From Pseudomonas sp. IB20 (GTDB taxonomy: Bacteria > Pseudomonadota > Gammaproteobacteria > Pseudomonadales > Pseudomonadaceae), in assembly GCF_009707325.1 (NCBI RefSeq), contig NZ_CP046103.1, positions 2,398,012-2,462,011 of the forward strand: 64,000 bases of DNA. Reading direction: 5' to 3'. The number at the start of each line of letters is the position of its first letter. Position 1 is the first letter of the stretch. A program made the translations under genes and the position numbers. The notes below the pieces were generated by a model, which did not search any database, was not told the origin of the DNA, and saw nothing but the letters and a program-made list of their open reading frames with translations. Positions 1 to 10,465 of this stretch are shown in pieces.

Positions 1-1438
<1,438 letters not shown>

Positions 1439-1481
1439 GGTGGAGTGCTCAGCATTATTGTTGGAGTGAAAATGCGGCCAA

Positions 1482-1570
1482 TGTGGGCGCTGGCTTGCCT
1501 GCGATGGCGGTCTATCAGTCAGATCATGGCGGGCTGGGCCACCGCTATCGCAGGCAAGTCAGCTACCACA
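1482..1570. repeat. REP doublet (REPIN), mtlD-mtlY gap
   Basis: Two inverted REP-like arms (TGTGGGCGCTGGCTTGCCTG at the left, its near complement ending ACCACA at the right) enclose about 35 nt. The arms are of the CTGGCTTGCCTGCGATAGCGG type, like the copy at 30341. It lies inside the mtl transcript, so the RNA could fold into a long hairpin between mtlD and mtlY. Confidence 0.8.
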
Positions 1571-1573
1571 GGT

Positions 1574-3055
1574 TTAAGCCGGTTTCTTCAGAAGTTGTTG
1601 CAGGGTTTCTGTGACGCCTTTGTCGCGCAAGCTGATGAAACACCGCTCAAACGCTGCCACAAACTCAGGCGAGTTGGGAATAGCCTTGCCAAAAATCTCC
1701 TCCACACCCAGCAACCGCTGGCTGATCAACGCATCATCACTGACCAAACCCTGGCAGAACTCAGCGCGCGGATCCGGGATTTTGTAAGTCACGCCATTCT
1801 CATCGACACCCTTCAAATACAACGCCCAGGCGGCAACTACCAACGCAGCGCGCTCCGTCTCACGCCCATCGGCAATCAAGCGATTAATGGTCGGCACGGT
1901 GAACTTGGGAAACTTCGACGAGCCATCCGAACACACCCGCTCCAACTGGTCGGCAATCGCCTGATTGGAGAAGCGATCCACCAACGTCTGCTTGTACTCG
2001 GTCAAGTCAATGCCCGGCACCGGCGCCAGATTTGGCGTGACGTCCAGGTCCATATACGCGCGCATATAGGCCACAAACACCGGGTCATTCATGGTGTCGT
2101 GTACGAACCGGTAGCCCTTGAGAAAGCCCAGGTAAGTCAGTGCCAAGTGGCTGCCATTGAGCAGGCCGATCTTCATCTCTTCGTAGGGCGTGACGTCATC
2201 GGTGAACTGCACGCCAACCTTTTCCCAGGCCGGGCGACCGTTGACGAACTTGTCTTCGAGTACCCACTGCACAAAGGGTTCGCAGACCACCGGCCAGGCA
2301 TCGTCGATGCCATGGTCATCGTGCAATTGCAGGCGGTGGGCGGTGCTGGTCATCGGTGTGATGCGGTCGACCATAGCATTCGGGAAGCTCACGTTGGCCT
2401 TGATCCAGTCATGCAGCTCGGCGTTGTGCAGGGCGGCGAAGGCCAGCAGCGCCTTGCGCGTGACGGCGCCGTTGTGCGGCAGGTTATCGCAGGACATCAC
2501 GGTAAACGCCGCAACCCCGGCTGCACGGCGTTGGGTCAGCGCGGCGCAGATAAAGCCGAACACGGTTTTTGGCGACTTCGGGTGCGCCAGGTCATGCTGG
2601 ATCTGCGGCAGGTGGGCCATGAACTCGCCATTGCTGTCGTCGATGCAATAGCCGCCTTCGGTGATGGTCAGCGAGACGATGCGAATCTGCGGGCTGGCCA
2701 GTTTGTCGATCAGCGCCTGGGCGCCGTCTTCAGCCAGCAGCATGTCGCTGATCGAGCCGATCACGCGCACGTCGGTGTCGTCGGTGTCACCTAGCTCATA
2801 GAGTGTGAACAGGTAATCCTGGCCGGCCAGGTCGTCGCGGGCTTTGCGGTCTTCGCTGCGCAAGCCGACGCCGCAAATGCTCCAGTCCAATCCTTCACCG
2901 GTGTTCATCAGCGCATCGGTGTAATACGCCTGATGCGCGCGGTGGAAGCCGCCGACGCCGATATGCGCGATACCTTGCGTGGTGCTGGCAATGGTGTAGG
3001 TCGGGGTTTTGACTTCCGGCGCCAACTGGGTGAGGTTCTGTTTATTCAGTTTCAT
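1574..3055 (-). CDS. mtlD: Mannitol 2-dehydrogenase
   Basis: NAD-dependent polyol dehydrogenase that oxidises D-mannitol to D-fructose (also D-arabitol to xylulose and sorbitol to fructose). The ATG at 3055 gives 493 aa, the length of the P. fluorescens enzyme; a GTG one codon earlier is less likely. The N-terminal Rossmann motif is GIAHIGVGGFHRAHQA (about residues 28-43). The catalytic set described for the P. fluorescens enzyme is present at the expected positions: Asn191 (SCDN), Lys295, Asn300 and His303 in KIGLLNGSH. It sits 17 nt after mtlK in the operon, so import and first oxidation are co-expressed. Confidence 0.97.
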   Translation of the reverse strand: MKLNKQNLTQLAPEVKTPTYTIASTTQGIAHIGVGGFHRAHQAYYTDALMNTGEGLDWSICGVGLRSEDRKARDDLAGQDYLFTLYELGDTDDTDVRVIGSISDMLLAEDGAQALIDKLASPQIRIVSLTITEGGYCIDDSNGEFMAHLPQIQHDLAHPKSPKTVFGFICAALTQRRAAGVAAFTVMSCDNLPHNGAVTRKALLAFAALHNAELHDWIKANVSFPNAMVDRITPMTSTAHRLQLHDDHGIDDAWPVVCEPFVQWVLEDKFVNGRPAWEKVGVQFTDDVTPYEEMKIGLLNGSHLALTYLGFLKGYRFVHDTMNDPVFVAYMRAYMDLDVTPNLAPVPGIDLTEYKQTLVDRFSNQAIADQLERVCSDGSSKFPKFTVPTINRLIADGRETERAALVVAAWALYLKGVDENGVTYKIPDPRAEFCQGLVSDDALISQRLLGVEEIFGKAIPNSPEFVAAFERCFISLRDKGVTETLQQLLKKPA

Positions 3056-3071
3056 CACAAATCTCGCGAAA

Positions 3072-4175
3072 TCAGGCGGCAGCGCGCAGTGGTCGGGCCA
3101 CGGCCACGCCGTCGGTGTCGAACAGATGGCAGTGCGCCGGGTCCAGGTGCAGCTGCAGGGTTTCGCCGTACTGGCTGGCCATGTCGCCGCGAATCCGCAT
3201 GGTTAGCGGCTCGCCGTTGGCGGTGATGACGTGGCAGAAGGTGTCGCTGCCCAGGCGTTCGCCGACGTCGGCGGTGACGGTCAAGGTGGTTTGGCCGGGT
3301 GAAGCGATTTCCAGATGCTCCGGACGAATCCCCAGGGTCACCGCGCTGCCCACGCTCAGGCTGGCGCCGCTCAACGGCAGGCTGATGGTGGTGCCGGCGT
3401 CCAGTTGTACTTCGCAGCCCTGGCTCTCGATACGGGTGACCTTGCCCTTGAGAAAGCCCATTTTCGGCGTGCCCAAAAAGCCCGCCACAAACAGGTTGGC
3501 CGGTTGGTGGTACAGCTCCAGCGGCGAGCCGACCTGTTCGATGCGGCCGCTATTGAGTACGACCACTTTGTCGGCCAAGGTCATGGCTTCAACCTGGTCG
3601 TGGGTCACGTAGATCATGGTCGCTTGCAGGTCTTTATGCAGGCGCGCCAGTTCCAGGCGCATCTGCACGCGCAACGCGGCGTCTAGGTTGGACAGCGGTT
3701 CGTCAAACAGGAAGATCTTCGGGTTGCGCACAATCGCGCGGCCGATGGCCACACGCTGACGCTGGCCGCCGGACAACTGCTTGGGCTTGCGCTCCAGCAA
3801 CGGGCCGAGTTCCAGAATGCGCGCGGCTTCGCTGACCTTGCTTTCCACCAGTTTCTTGTCCACACCGGCCAGGTCCAAGGCGAACGACATGTTTTTGCGC
3901 ACGCTCATGTGCGGGTACAGCGCGTAAGTCTGGAACACCATCGCCAGGTCACGCTTGGCCGGAGTCACTTCGGTTATGTCGCGACCATCCAGTTCGATGG
4001 TGCCTTCGGTGACTTCTTCCAGGCCGGCGATCAGGCGCAGCAAGGTGGATTTGCCGCAGCCCGAGGGGCCGACGAAGACCACGAATTCCTTGTCATTCAC
4101 TTCCAGGTCAATGCCCTTGATGATGGAGAAGCCTTCGAAGCCTTTTTGCAGATTTTTGATTTTCAGGTTGGCCAT
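3072..4175 (-). CDS. mtlK: Polyol ABC transporter ATP-binding protein MtlK
   Basis: ATPase of the mannitol/sorbitol/arabitol importer, MalK/UgpC type. The ATG at 4175 is chosen because GGAGG lies 8 nt upstream; the protein is 367 aa. Walker A is GPSGCGKST (residues 36-44), the signature LSGGQ at 134-138, Walker B IFLFDEP at 154-160, the switch His in YVTHDQ. The C-terminal third is a TOBE/OB regulatory region, usual for MalK-like proteins of this length. It follows mtlG and precedes mtlD. Confidence 0.95.
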   Translation of the reverse strand: MANLKIKNLQKGFEGFSIIKGIDLEVNDKEFVVFVGPSGCGKSTLLRLIAGLEEVTEGTIELDGRDITEVTPAKRDLAMVFQTYALYPHMSVRKNMSFALDLAGVDKKLVESKVSEAARILELGPLLERKPKQLSGGQRQRVAIGRAIVRNPKIFLFDEPLSNLDAALRVQMRLELARLHKDLQATMIYVTHDQVEAMTLADKVVVLNSGRIEQVGSPLELYHQPANLFVAGFLGTPKMGFLKGKVTRIESQGCEVQLDAGTTISLPLSGASLSVGSAVTLGIRPEHLEIASPGQTTLTVTADVGERLGSDTFCHVITANGEPLTMRIRGDMASQYGETLQLHLDPAHCHLFDTDGVAVARPLRAAA

Positions 4176-4212
4176 GGGATGGGCCTCCACTTGGAATTTT
4201 TATAAGCAATCG

Positions 4213-5043
4213 TTACTTAACGGCGCCGAAGGACAAACCCCGCACCAGCTGTTTCTGGCTGAACCAGCCGAAAATCAGGATCGGCGCGCAGGCCAGGGTC
4301 GACACGGCCGACAATTTGGCCCAGAACAAGCCTTCGGGGCTGGAGTAGGAGGCGATCAGCGCGGTCAACGGCGCGGCACTCGAGGAGGTCAGGTTCAACG
4401 ACCAGAACGCCTCGTTCCAGCACAGGATCAGCGACAGCAACACCGTGGAAGCCAGGCCACCCTTGGCAATCGGCAGCAGCACGCGGACCATTTCCTGCCA
4501 CAGCGTGGCGCCATCCAGGCGCGCGGCTTCGAGGATGTCCTTGGGGATGTCTTTGAAGTAGGTGTAAACCATCCACACCACAATCGGCAGGTTGATCAGG
4601 GTGTAGATGATGATCAGCGCAACGCGCGTATCCAGCAGGCCAAGGCTCTTGGCCAGCAGGTAGATCGGCATCAGCACGCCCACCGGCGGCAGCATCTTGG
4701 TGGACAGCATCCACAGCAGCGTGCCCTTGGTGCGTTTGGTTTCATAGAACGCCATGGAGTAGGCAGCCGGCACCGAGATCAGCAGGCACAGGGCGGTGGC
4801 GCTGAACGAAATCACCACCGAGTTCCAGGCGTAGGCGAAGTAGTTGCTGCGCTCGTTGATGTGCAGGTAGTTCTCCAGCGTCGGCGTGAAGATGAACTGC
4901 GGCGGCGTGGCAAACGCGTCGATTTCGGTCTTGAAGCTGGTCAGCACCATCCAGAAGATCGGGAAGAAAATCAGGATCGCGATGGCCCAGGCCAAGGTGC
5001 CGAGCAACAGGCTTTGCAGGCGGCGGGATTGTTGAAGCGTCAT
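4213..5043 (-). CDS. mtlG: Polyol ABC transporter permease MtlG
   Basis: Inner-membrane permease of the MalG type, 276 aa, with six predicted hydrophobic segments. The EAA loop that docks on the ATPase is EAARLDGATLWQEMVRVLLP. It is separated from mtlF by 10 nt and is followed by mtlK. Together with MtlF it forms the translocation pore for mannitol, sorbitol and arabitol; substrate is inferred from the operon. Confidence 0.95.
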   Translation of the reverse strand: MTLQQSRRLQSLLLGTLAWAIAILIFFPIFWMVLTSFKTEIDAFATPPQFIFTPTLENYLHINERSNYFAYAWNSVVISFSATALCLLISVPAAYSMAFYETKRTKGTLLWMLSTKMLPPVGVLMPIYLLAKSLGLLDTRVALIIIYTLINLPIVVWMVYTYFKDIPKDILEAARLDGATLWQEMVRVLLPIAKGGLASTVLLSLILCWNEAFWSLNLTSSSAAPLTALIASYSSPEGLFWAKLSAVSTLACAPILIFGWFSQKQLVRGLSFGAVK

Positions 5044-5053
5044 GGCGCGGCCC

Positions 5054-5953
5054 TCAAGGCTTGTCAGTCAGGTTTTTGCCGATCATCCGCACCAGGATGA
5101 TCGCCGCGATATTGGCGATGACCACGGCAATCAAGCCGCCGGCCGAGGCCATGCCCACATCGAACTGCACCAGCGCCTGGTTGTAGATCAGGTAGGCGAG
5201 GTTGGTCGAGGCGTAGCCGGGGCCACCGTTGGTGGTGGTGAAGATTTCGGCGAATACCGAGAGCAAAAAGATCGTTTCGATCATCACCACCACGGCAATC
5301 GGGCGTGCCAGGTGGGGCAGGGTCAGGTGCCAGAAGATCGCGATGGCGCCGGCACCGTCCAGGCGCGCGGCTTCCTTTTGTTCCTGGTCGAGGGACTGCA
5401 TGGCGGTCATCAGCAGCAGGATCGCGAAGGGCAGCCATTGCCACGACACAATGATGATGATCGACAGCAACGGGTAATGCGCCAGCCAGTCCACCGGCTC
5501 GGCGCCGAACAGCTTCCACACGGCGGCGAGAACCCCCGACACCGGGTGGAAAATCAGGTTCTTCCAGATCAGCGCACCGACGGTGGGCATGATGAAGAAC
5601 GGTGAAATCAACAACACCCGCACCAGGCCGCGACCGAAAAATTCACTGGCCTCAAGCAAAGCACTGATCAGTACGCCGAACACCACGCTGATCAGCAGCA
5701 CGCTGCCCACCAGCAACAGGGTATTGGTGGCGCCGGGCAGGAAGCCCGAGTCGGTGATGAAGTAAGTGAAGTTTTCCAGCCCCACGAATTGTTTTTCGCC
5801 GGGGTAGAGCAGGTTGTATCGGATCAGCGAAAAGTACAGGGTCATGCCCAGCGGCACGATCATCCACAGCAGCAACAAGGCCACCGAGGGGCTGACAAGG
5901 AACCAGCCGGGGTTGGCCAGGCGGTTTTTGGAGGGTGTATTCATGGTGATCAT
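5054..5953 (-). CDS. mtlF: Polyol ABC transporter permease MtlF
   Basis: Inner-membrane permease of the MalF type without the large periplasmic domain, about 296-299 aa. The EAA loop reads EAARLDGAGAIAIFWHLTLP. Starts at 5953 (MITMNT) and 5944 (MNTPSKN) are both possible; neither has a strong Shine-Dalgarno. The gene is separated from mtlE by a 220-bp gap filled by a REP doublet that carries a miniature inserted element, an arrangement reminiscent of the malE-malF REP of enterics, which keeps binding-protein mRNA high. Confidence 0.94.
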   Translation of the reverse strand: MITMNTPSKNRLANPGWFLVSPSVALLLLWMIVPLGMTLYFSLIRYNLLYPGEKQFVGLENFTYFITDSGFLPGATNTLLLVGSVLLISVVFGVLISALLEASEFFGRGLVRVLLISPFFIMPTVGALIWKNLIFHPVSGVLAAVWKLFGAEPVDWLAHYPLLSIIIIVSWQWLPFAILLLMTAMQSLDQEQKEAARLDGAGAIAIFWHLTLPHLARPIAVVVMIETIFLLSVFAEIFTTTNGGPGYASTNLAYLIYNQALVQFDVGMASAGGLIAVVIANIAAIILVRMIGKNLTDKP

Positions 5954-5976
5954 GGCCAGTCAGATGCAGACAGAAC

Positions 5977-6153
5977 TGTGGGAGCGGGCTTGCTCGCGAA
6001 TGCGGTGTGAAGTGCGCCCCAAAAGTTGGACAGCTAATGGTCGAAAAGCCTCAGGAGTTGGACGAGTGTCCAACTTCTGGGGCGCACTTCAGTGTGTCAT
6101 TCGCTGCATGTGTCGACTGACACTGCGCATTCGCGAGCAAGCCCGCTCCCACA
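5977..6153. repeat. REP doublet between mtlE and mtlF, interrupted
   Basis: The left arm begins TGTGGGAGCGGGCTTGCTCG (5977) and the right arm is its exact inverse ending CCCGCTCCCACA (6153). Each arm runs about 28 nt. The spacer matches the spacer of the intact doublet at 53540-53629 once the element at 6008-6091 is removed. Located between the binding-protein and permease cistrons. Confidence 0.88.
6008..6091. mobile_element. 84-bp MITE-like element with IS3-type inverted ends
   Basis: The ends are TGAAGTGCGCCCCAAAAGTT (left) and its inverse ending GGGGCGCACTTCA (right), one mismatch over about 25 bp. A 3-bp direct repeat GTG (6005-6007 and 6092-6094) flanks it, the target-duplication size expected for IS3-family elements. 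Only about 34 nt lie between the arms, so it has no transposase and would need one in trans. The family link rests on the resemblance of the ends to IS150-group termini from memory. Confidence 0.75.
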
Positions 6154-6172
6154 TTAATGACGGGGTTGCGTA

Positions 6173-7495
6173 CTATTTGGGATAACCCGCCCGCTTCATT
6201 TCACGCTCGGTAGTGGTCTGCGCGGCGGTCAAGGCAGCATCGACCGTTTGCTGACCGGTCAGCGCGCCCGAGAAGAACTTGCCGACCTGGGTGCCAATCG
6301 CCTGGAACTCAGGAATGGTCACCAACTGGATACCGATATACGGTACCGGCTTGAGCGTCGGGCTGGTCGGGTCGGCAACTTTCAGCGATTCCAGCGTCAC
6401 CTTGGCGAACGGCGCAGCCTGCATGTATTCGTCGCTGTAGGTCGACTTGCGCGTGCCTGGCGGCACGTTGGCAATACCGTCGGTCTTGGCCACGAGCTGG
6501 CCGTATTCCTTGGAGGTCGCCCAACTGGTGAACACCTTGGCGGCGTCCTTGGCTTTGGAGCTGGTCGGGATCGCCAGGCTCCAGGAGTACAGCCACGAGG
6601 TACCTTTGTCGGTCTTCTCGTGCGGGGCAAAAGTGAAGCCGACATGCTCGGAGACCTTGCTCTGAGTCTTGTCGGTGACGAACGAGCCGGCCACGCTGGC
6701 ATCGACCCAGATCGCGCACTTGCCGCTGTTGAACAGCGCCAGGTTTTCGTTAAAACCGTTGCTGGAAGCACCCGGCGGGCCGGATTTTTTCATGTTGTCG
6801 ACGTAGAAGTTCAGCGCGTCTTTCCACTCAGGGCCATTGAATTGCGGCTGCCACTTCTCATCAAACCAGCGCGCACCGTAGCCATTGGCCAAGGTGGTGA
6901 TCAGCGCCATGTTCTCACCCCAACCGGCTTTGCCGCGCAGGCACAGGCCGTACTGCTCTTTGGTCTTGTCGGTGAGTTTTGCCGCGAATTCGCTGATCTG
7001 CGTCCAGGTCGGGTGCTCAGGCATGGTCAGCCCGGCGTCCTTGAACAGGTCAGTGCGGTAATAGGTGATCGAGCTTTCGGCGTAGAACGGCAGGGCGTAC
7101 AGCGAGCCTTTGACGGACAAGCCATCACGCACCGAAGGGAAAACATCATCGAGGTCGTAGGAGGCCGGCAGGTCCTTCATCGGTTCCAGCCAGCCCTTGG
7201 CACCCCAGAGTGCGGCTTCGTACATGCCGATGGTCAATACGTCGAACTGCCCGCCTTGAGTGGCGATGTCGGTGGTCAGGCGTTGGCGCAGCACGTTTTC
7301 TTCGAGCACCACCCAGTTGAGCTTGATCTGCGGATGCTCGGCCTCGAAGGTTTTTGAGAGCTTTTGCATGCGGATCATGTCGCTGTTGTTGACGGTAGCA
7401 ATGGTCAGGGTTTGCGCGCCAAAACTGACGGCGCTGAGGGTCATGCATACAGTCATGCAAGAACAGGCAAGCAGCGTTTTTGCTGTGAACTTCAT
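6173..7495 (-). CDS. mtlE: Polyol ABC transporter periplasmic binding protein MtlE
   Basis: Solute-binding protein (MalE-like, extracellular family 1) for mannitol/sorbitol/arabitol, 440 aa. The ATG at 7495 has GGAG 7 nt upstream and gives a signal peptide: MKFTAKTLLACSCMTVCMTL followed by a cleavage region near SFGA-QTL. The mature part begins QTLTIATVNNSDMIRMQKL and contains family-typical ITYYRTDLFKDAGL and SWLYSWSLAIP blocks. It is the first gene of the mtl operon. Confidence 0.95.
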   Translation of the reverse strand: MKFTAKTLLACSCMTVCMTLSAVSFGAQTLTIATVNNSDMIRMQKLSKTFEAEHPQIKLNWVVLEENVLRQRLTTDIATQGGQFDVLTIGMYEAALWGAKGWLEPMKDLPASYDLDDVFPSVRDGLSVKGSLYALPFYAESSITYYRTDLFKDAGLTMPEHPTWTQISEFAAKLTDKTKEQYGLCLRGKAGWGENMALITTLANGYGARWFDEKWQPQFNGPEWKDALNFYVDNMKKSGPPGASSNGFNENLALFNSGKCAIWVDASVAGSFVTDKTQSKVSEHVGFTFAPHEKTDKGTSWLYSWSLAIPTSSKAKDAAKVFTSWATSKEYGQLVAKTDGIANVPPGTRKSTYSDEYMQAAPFAKVTLESLKVADPTSPTLKPVPYIGIQLVTIPEFQAIGTQVGKFFSGALTGQQTVDAALTAAQTTTEREMKRAGYPK

Positions 7496-7606
7496 CGCGC
7501 ACTCCATTTCTGCGCCCAGGGGCTACAGAAGGACAGTTATTGTTGTTGTGTCTTCCTACAGGTAGCCAGGAAGAGTGTGCGTTGATTACAGCCTTCAAAT
7601 GGGGTT

Positions 7607-7650
7607 AAGACAAATCCTTGGGCGCACTTGGACTGATACTTTTTTGCACT
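7607..7650 (-). promoter_or_regulatory. Tandem direct repeats upstream of mtlE, candidate MtlR operator
   Basis: On the minus strand two adjacent 22-bp units (7629-7650, then 7607-7628) share AGTGC-N4-AAG-N-AT-N2-GTC, 13 of 22 positions. The two-helical-turn spacing is what AraC-family activators use for paired half-sites. It lies 112-155 nt upstream of the mtlE start. The rest of the 531-bp gap 7496-8026 holds no convincing gene; an 86-codon plus-strand frame there has no ribosome site and an atypical composition. Confidence 0.5.
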
Positions 7651-8026
7651 CGTGGTGGGGCGGGGTAAAACGGTTCACCTAACAGCAGGGGAAAAGCACT
7701 GGCGTTCCACCGCCGTCACTTTTGCCCTTTTGGATCAAACCTGGCCTGCCGGTTCGTGCCTATGCGCGGCTATTGGCTCGCTGACGCTTTTGCTTGGGCT
7801 GTTTGACGGCTTGCGCCAGGGTTTCAAGTGGCGACAGAGGCACCTCTGCTATGGGGGGATCATCGGGTGTCCTTTTTGCTCATGCGTTGAAGGCCGTCCC
7901 TCTATCGATTAGATGAGGGGGCTTTCGCTGAGTGGCAGTGGGCTCGATGAGGTTCCTGTGGCGTTTTGCAAAACCAGGCCGTTTCACTGACGAATATCTA
8001 TTCGGCGTGTTTCGAGGGGGCCAGGG

Positions 8027-8932
8027 TTAAGCCAGGTTCTGCTCGGTCAGCCGCTGCACCGCCAGGCGCCGGTAGTGTGAGGGTGTCATGCCCTTGAGCT
8101 GCTGGAAGCGTCGATTGAAGTTGGAGATATTGTTGAAGCCCGACTCAAAGCACACGTCGGTCACCGCCTTGTCGCCATCGGCCAGCAGTTCGCAGGATTT
8201 GCTGATACGCAAGCGGTTCACAAACTCGATAAACGTGCGCCCGGTCGCCTGTTTGAACACCCTGGAGAAGTAGGTCGGCTTCATGCCCAGGTATTCGGCG
8301 ACTTCCTCCAGCGACAACTCCCGCGCGTAATGCGCAAAAATGTAGTCCACCGCGCGGTTGGTGCGGTCAATGCTGTGCTCATCGGCAAGTTGCGGCGTAG
8401 TGACGCCGGACAGAAGTTGGTAGTCCTCACAGGCGCTCAACACTTCCAACAAGATAAAGAAGTGCCCCAGGCGCGCCATGCCTTGGGCGTCCTCGATGCG
8501 TTGCATCAAGTTCATGGCTTGAGCGATGGTCTTTTTACAGCGAAATTCGATGCCGTATTGCGCGCGTTCGAGCAACGGCGCCAGGCTCTTGAGTTCGGTG
8601 AAGATCTGGCTGCCGCCCTCGAGCAGCTCGTCGGTGAAGTTCACCAGCATGTCGCGTTTGGGCACCACCTCGTCTTCCTCCACCTGGCTGATCCAGTTGT
8701 GGGGCAGGTTGGGGCCGGTGAGGAACAGGCTTTGCGGGTAGAAGTTGCCGATGTAATCGCCGATAAACACCTTGCCTGCGCTGGCGACGATCAGGTGCAG
8801 CTCGTATTCCTTGTGGAAATGCCAGCGCACCAGTGGGCAGGGGAAGCCGTGCTGGCGATAGATGATGGACAGACCGTTGTGATCGTCCATCAACTCGTAG
8901 GAAGGGTCGGTGATTCGCGTTGCTCGGGTCAT
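8027..8932 (-). CDS. mtlR: AraC-family activator of the mannitol operon MtlR
   Basis: Transcriptional activator of the mtl genes in response to polyols, 301 aa. The N-terminal half is a cupin-like sensor (VRWHFHKEYELHLIVAS); the C-terminal 100 residues are the AraC double helix-turn-helix (LSLEEVAEYLGMKPTYFSRVFKQATG and CFESGFNNISNFNRRFQQLKGMTPSHYRR). It is transcribed in the same direction as the operon and sits immediately upstream of it, as in P. fluorescens. Confidence 0.93.
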   Translation of the reverse strand: MTRATRITDPSYELMDDHNGLSIIYRQHGFPCPLVRWHFHKEYELHLIVASAGKVFIGDYIGNFYPQSLFLTGPNLPHNWISQVEEDEVVPKRDMLVNFTDELLEGGSQIFTELKSLAPLLERAQYGIEFRCKKTIAQAMNLMQRIEDAQGMARLGHFFILLEVLSACEDYQLLSGVTTPQLADEHSIDRTNRAVDYIFAHYARELSLEEVAEYLGMKPTYFSRVFKQATGRTFIEFVNRLRISKSCELLADGDKAVTDVCFESGFNNISNFNRRFQQLKGMTPSHYRRLAVQRLTEQNLA

Positions 8933-9004
8933 GCTGCCGTCGCTTCATTGTGGTTGCTGCCTGGGATAATGCCCCCTCGCGCGCAACCTCGCCAGCGTCA
9001 GTGC

Positions 9005-10294
9005 TTATACGTTGCGGTTTTTAGCCTCGATCCACTGGGACATGTACTGCGTACTCTTATGCGCATGGTGGCGCAGCATGCTGCCGATGAAGTTGTCGCG
9101 GCGATGGGCCGAAAGGTTGCTGCGGCACTGCTCCAGGCATTCCACCAGCGCCGGGCCGTGGATGGCCAGGTCATAGCGACGGGCCAGCAATCGGCGGCCG
9201 TTTTCTTGGGCCTGGGTCCAGCGTTCACGGTCTTGATACAGCGCCACGGCAGCTGCGGCCAGGGCTTGCGCGTTGTGCTCAATCGCACCCGGCCACGGTT
9301 GCTCATCGCCCATGCCTTCGGCGCCAATCGGCGTGGTGATATTCGGCGTGCCGCACAGCATGGCATCGGCCAGCTTGCCCTTGATGCCGGCGCCAAAACG
9401 CAGCGGCGCCAGGCAGATGCGCGCGGCGCTCATCACCGCGAGTGCATCTTCGGCCCAGTTCATCACGTGAAAACCCTGGGCGGGGTTATGCAGGGCGGTG
9501 GCCTTGGGCGGTGTGTAGGAACCGTAGATATGCAGTTGAGCGCCCGGCAATTGCTGGCGGATCAGCGGCCAGAGGCTGTTCTTCATCCACAACACCGCAT
9601 CCCAGTTGGGCGCGTGGCGGAAATTGCCGATGCTGAGGAAATGCGCGCGGTCTTCGAACGGTGTGAAGGCCTCGGTCGGCGGCTCCAGCATCAGCGGGCA
9701 CCAGTGGAGCAGGGCGGTCGGCACCTTGAACTGCTCGGTGAGCAGCCGGGCTTCGACGTCGGAGATCATCAGGCTGATGTCGCAGCGCAAAATCGCCGCG
9801 ATCTCGCGCTTGGCCACGTCGGTGTCGGCCATCCGTTGAAATTCATCCAGCAGCGCAGGGGCGAACAGCGGGCTGAAGTCGTCGTCGTGAGGATGCGCCT
9901 TGAGGTGGTCCTTGAGGCGCTGCTGGCGGGCGTCGCGCAGGCTTTGCAGGTCGCAGGTCTCCAGCACGCGCAGGGCGTCGGGGCAGTGCTTTTCCACGCG
10001 CCAGCCGAACTGTTCTTCCATCATGAAACGGTCGAACAGCACGATATCCGGGGCCAGTTCGCGGATAAAGTCATCGAAACTGCTGTTATTCAGCGCGATG
10101 GCGCATTCGGTGATGCCCAGCGCTGGCAAATCGGCCTTGTGCTCGCCAACCGTCGCGGGGCTGGCGAAGGTAACGTCCCAACCTTGTGTCAGAAAGGTTT
10201 CGAGAATTTGCATCATGTGCCCGCCGGCAGCCGAGGAGCGGGGTTCCGGCCAGACATAACCAATGACCAGGACTGTGGTGGCGGGCTGATTCAT
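9005..10294 (-). CDS. GT-B fold glycosyltransferase (GT4-like)
   Basis: Probable sugar transferase, about 429 aa from the ATG at 10294, which has AAGGAA about 10 nt upstream; an in-frame start at 10369 would add an unlikely leader. The N-terminal half begins TTVLVIGYVWPEPRSSAAGG (nucleotide-sugar-transferase style GG loop). The C-terminal half has HFLSIGNFRHAPNWDAVLWM, HIYGSY and the donor-binding region CLAPLRFGAGIKGKLADAMLCGTPNITTPIGAEGM. No signal peptide or membrane segment. It stands alone, so the acceptor (surface glycan or other) cannot be told. Confidence 0.8.
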   Translation of the reverse strand: MNQPATTVLVIGYVWPEPRSSAAGGHMMQILETFLTQGWDVTFASPATVGEHKADLPALGITECAIALNNSSFDDFIRELAPDIVLFDRFMMEEQFGWRVEKHCPDALRVLETCDLQSLRDARQQRLKDHLKAHPHDDDFSPLFAPALLDEFQRMADTDVAKREIAAILRCDISLMISDVEARLLTEQFKVPTALLHWCPLMLEPPTEAFTPFEDRAHFLSIGNFRHAPNWDAVLWMKNSLWPLIRQQLPGAQLHIYGSYTPPKATALHNPAQGFHVMNWAEDALAVMSAARICLAPLRFGAGIKGKLADAMLCGTPNITTPIGAEGMGDEQPWPGAIEHNAQALAAAAVALYQDRERWTQAQENGRRLLARRYDLAIHGPALVECLEQCRSNLSAHRRDNFIGSMLRHHAHKSTQYMSQWIEAKNRNV

Positions 10295-10465
10295 CAACGA
10301 CGGTTTCCTTGCAGGGTGGGCGAAAAGCGCGCAATTAAACCATAGCTGCCGTCGCCAAGGCGTCGGCATGACAATTTACGTTCGGGCATAGGTAGCTACG
10401 GCAGTTTGTGGTTAACTTCTGCGTCTCGATTTCGTTTAATCAAACCCAGCATAAGGATTCCGTTC

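Noticed and set aside
7652-7912. 86-codon plus-strand frame in the mtlE-mtlR gap
   Set aside because: No Shine-Dalgarno, low-complexity composition, and it overlaps the likely mtlE control region.
8330-10345. 671-codon plus-strand frame over mtlR and the glycosyltransferase
   Set aside because: Antisense to two genes with clear domains; composition typical of GC-rich shadow frames.
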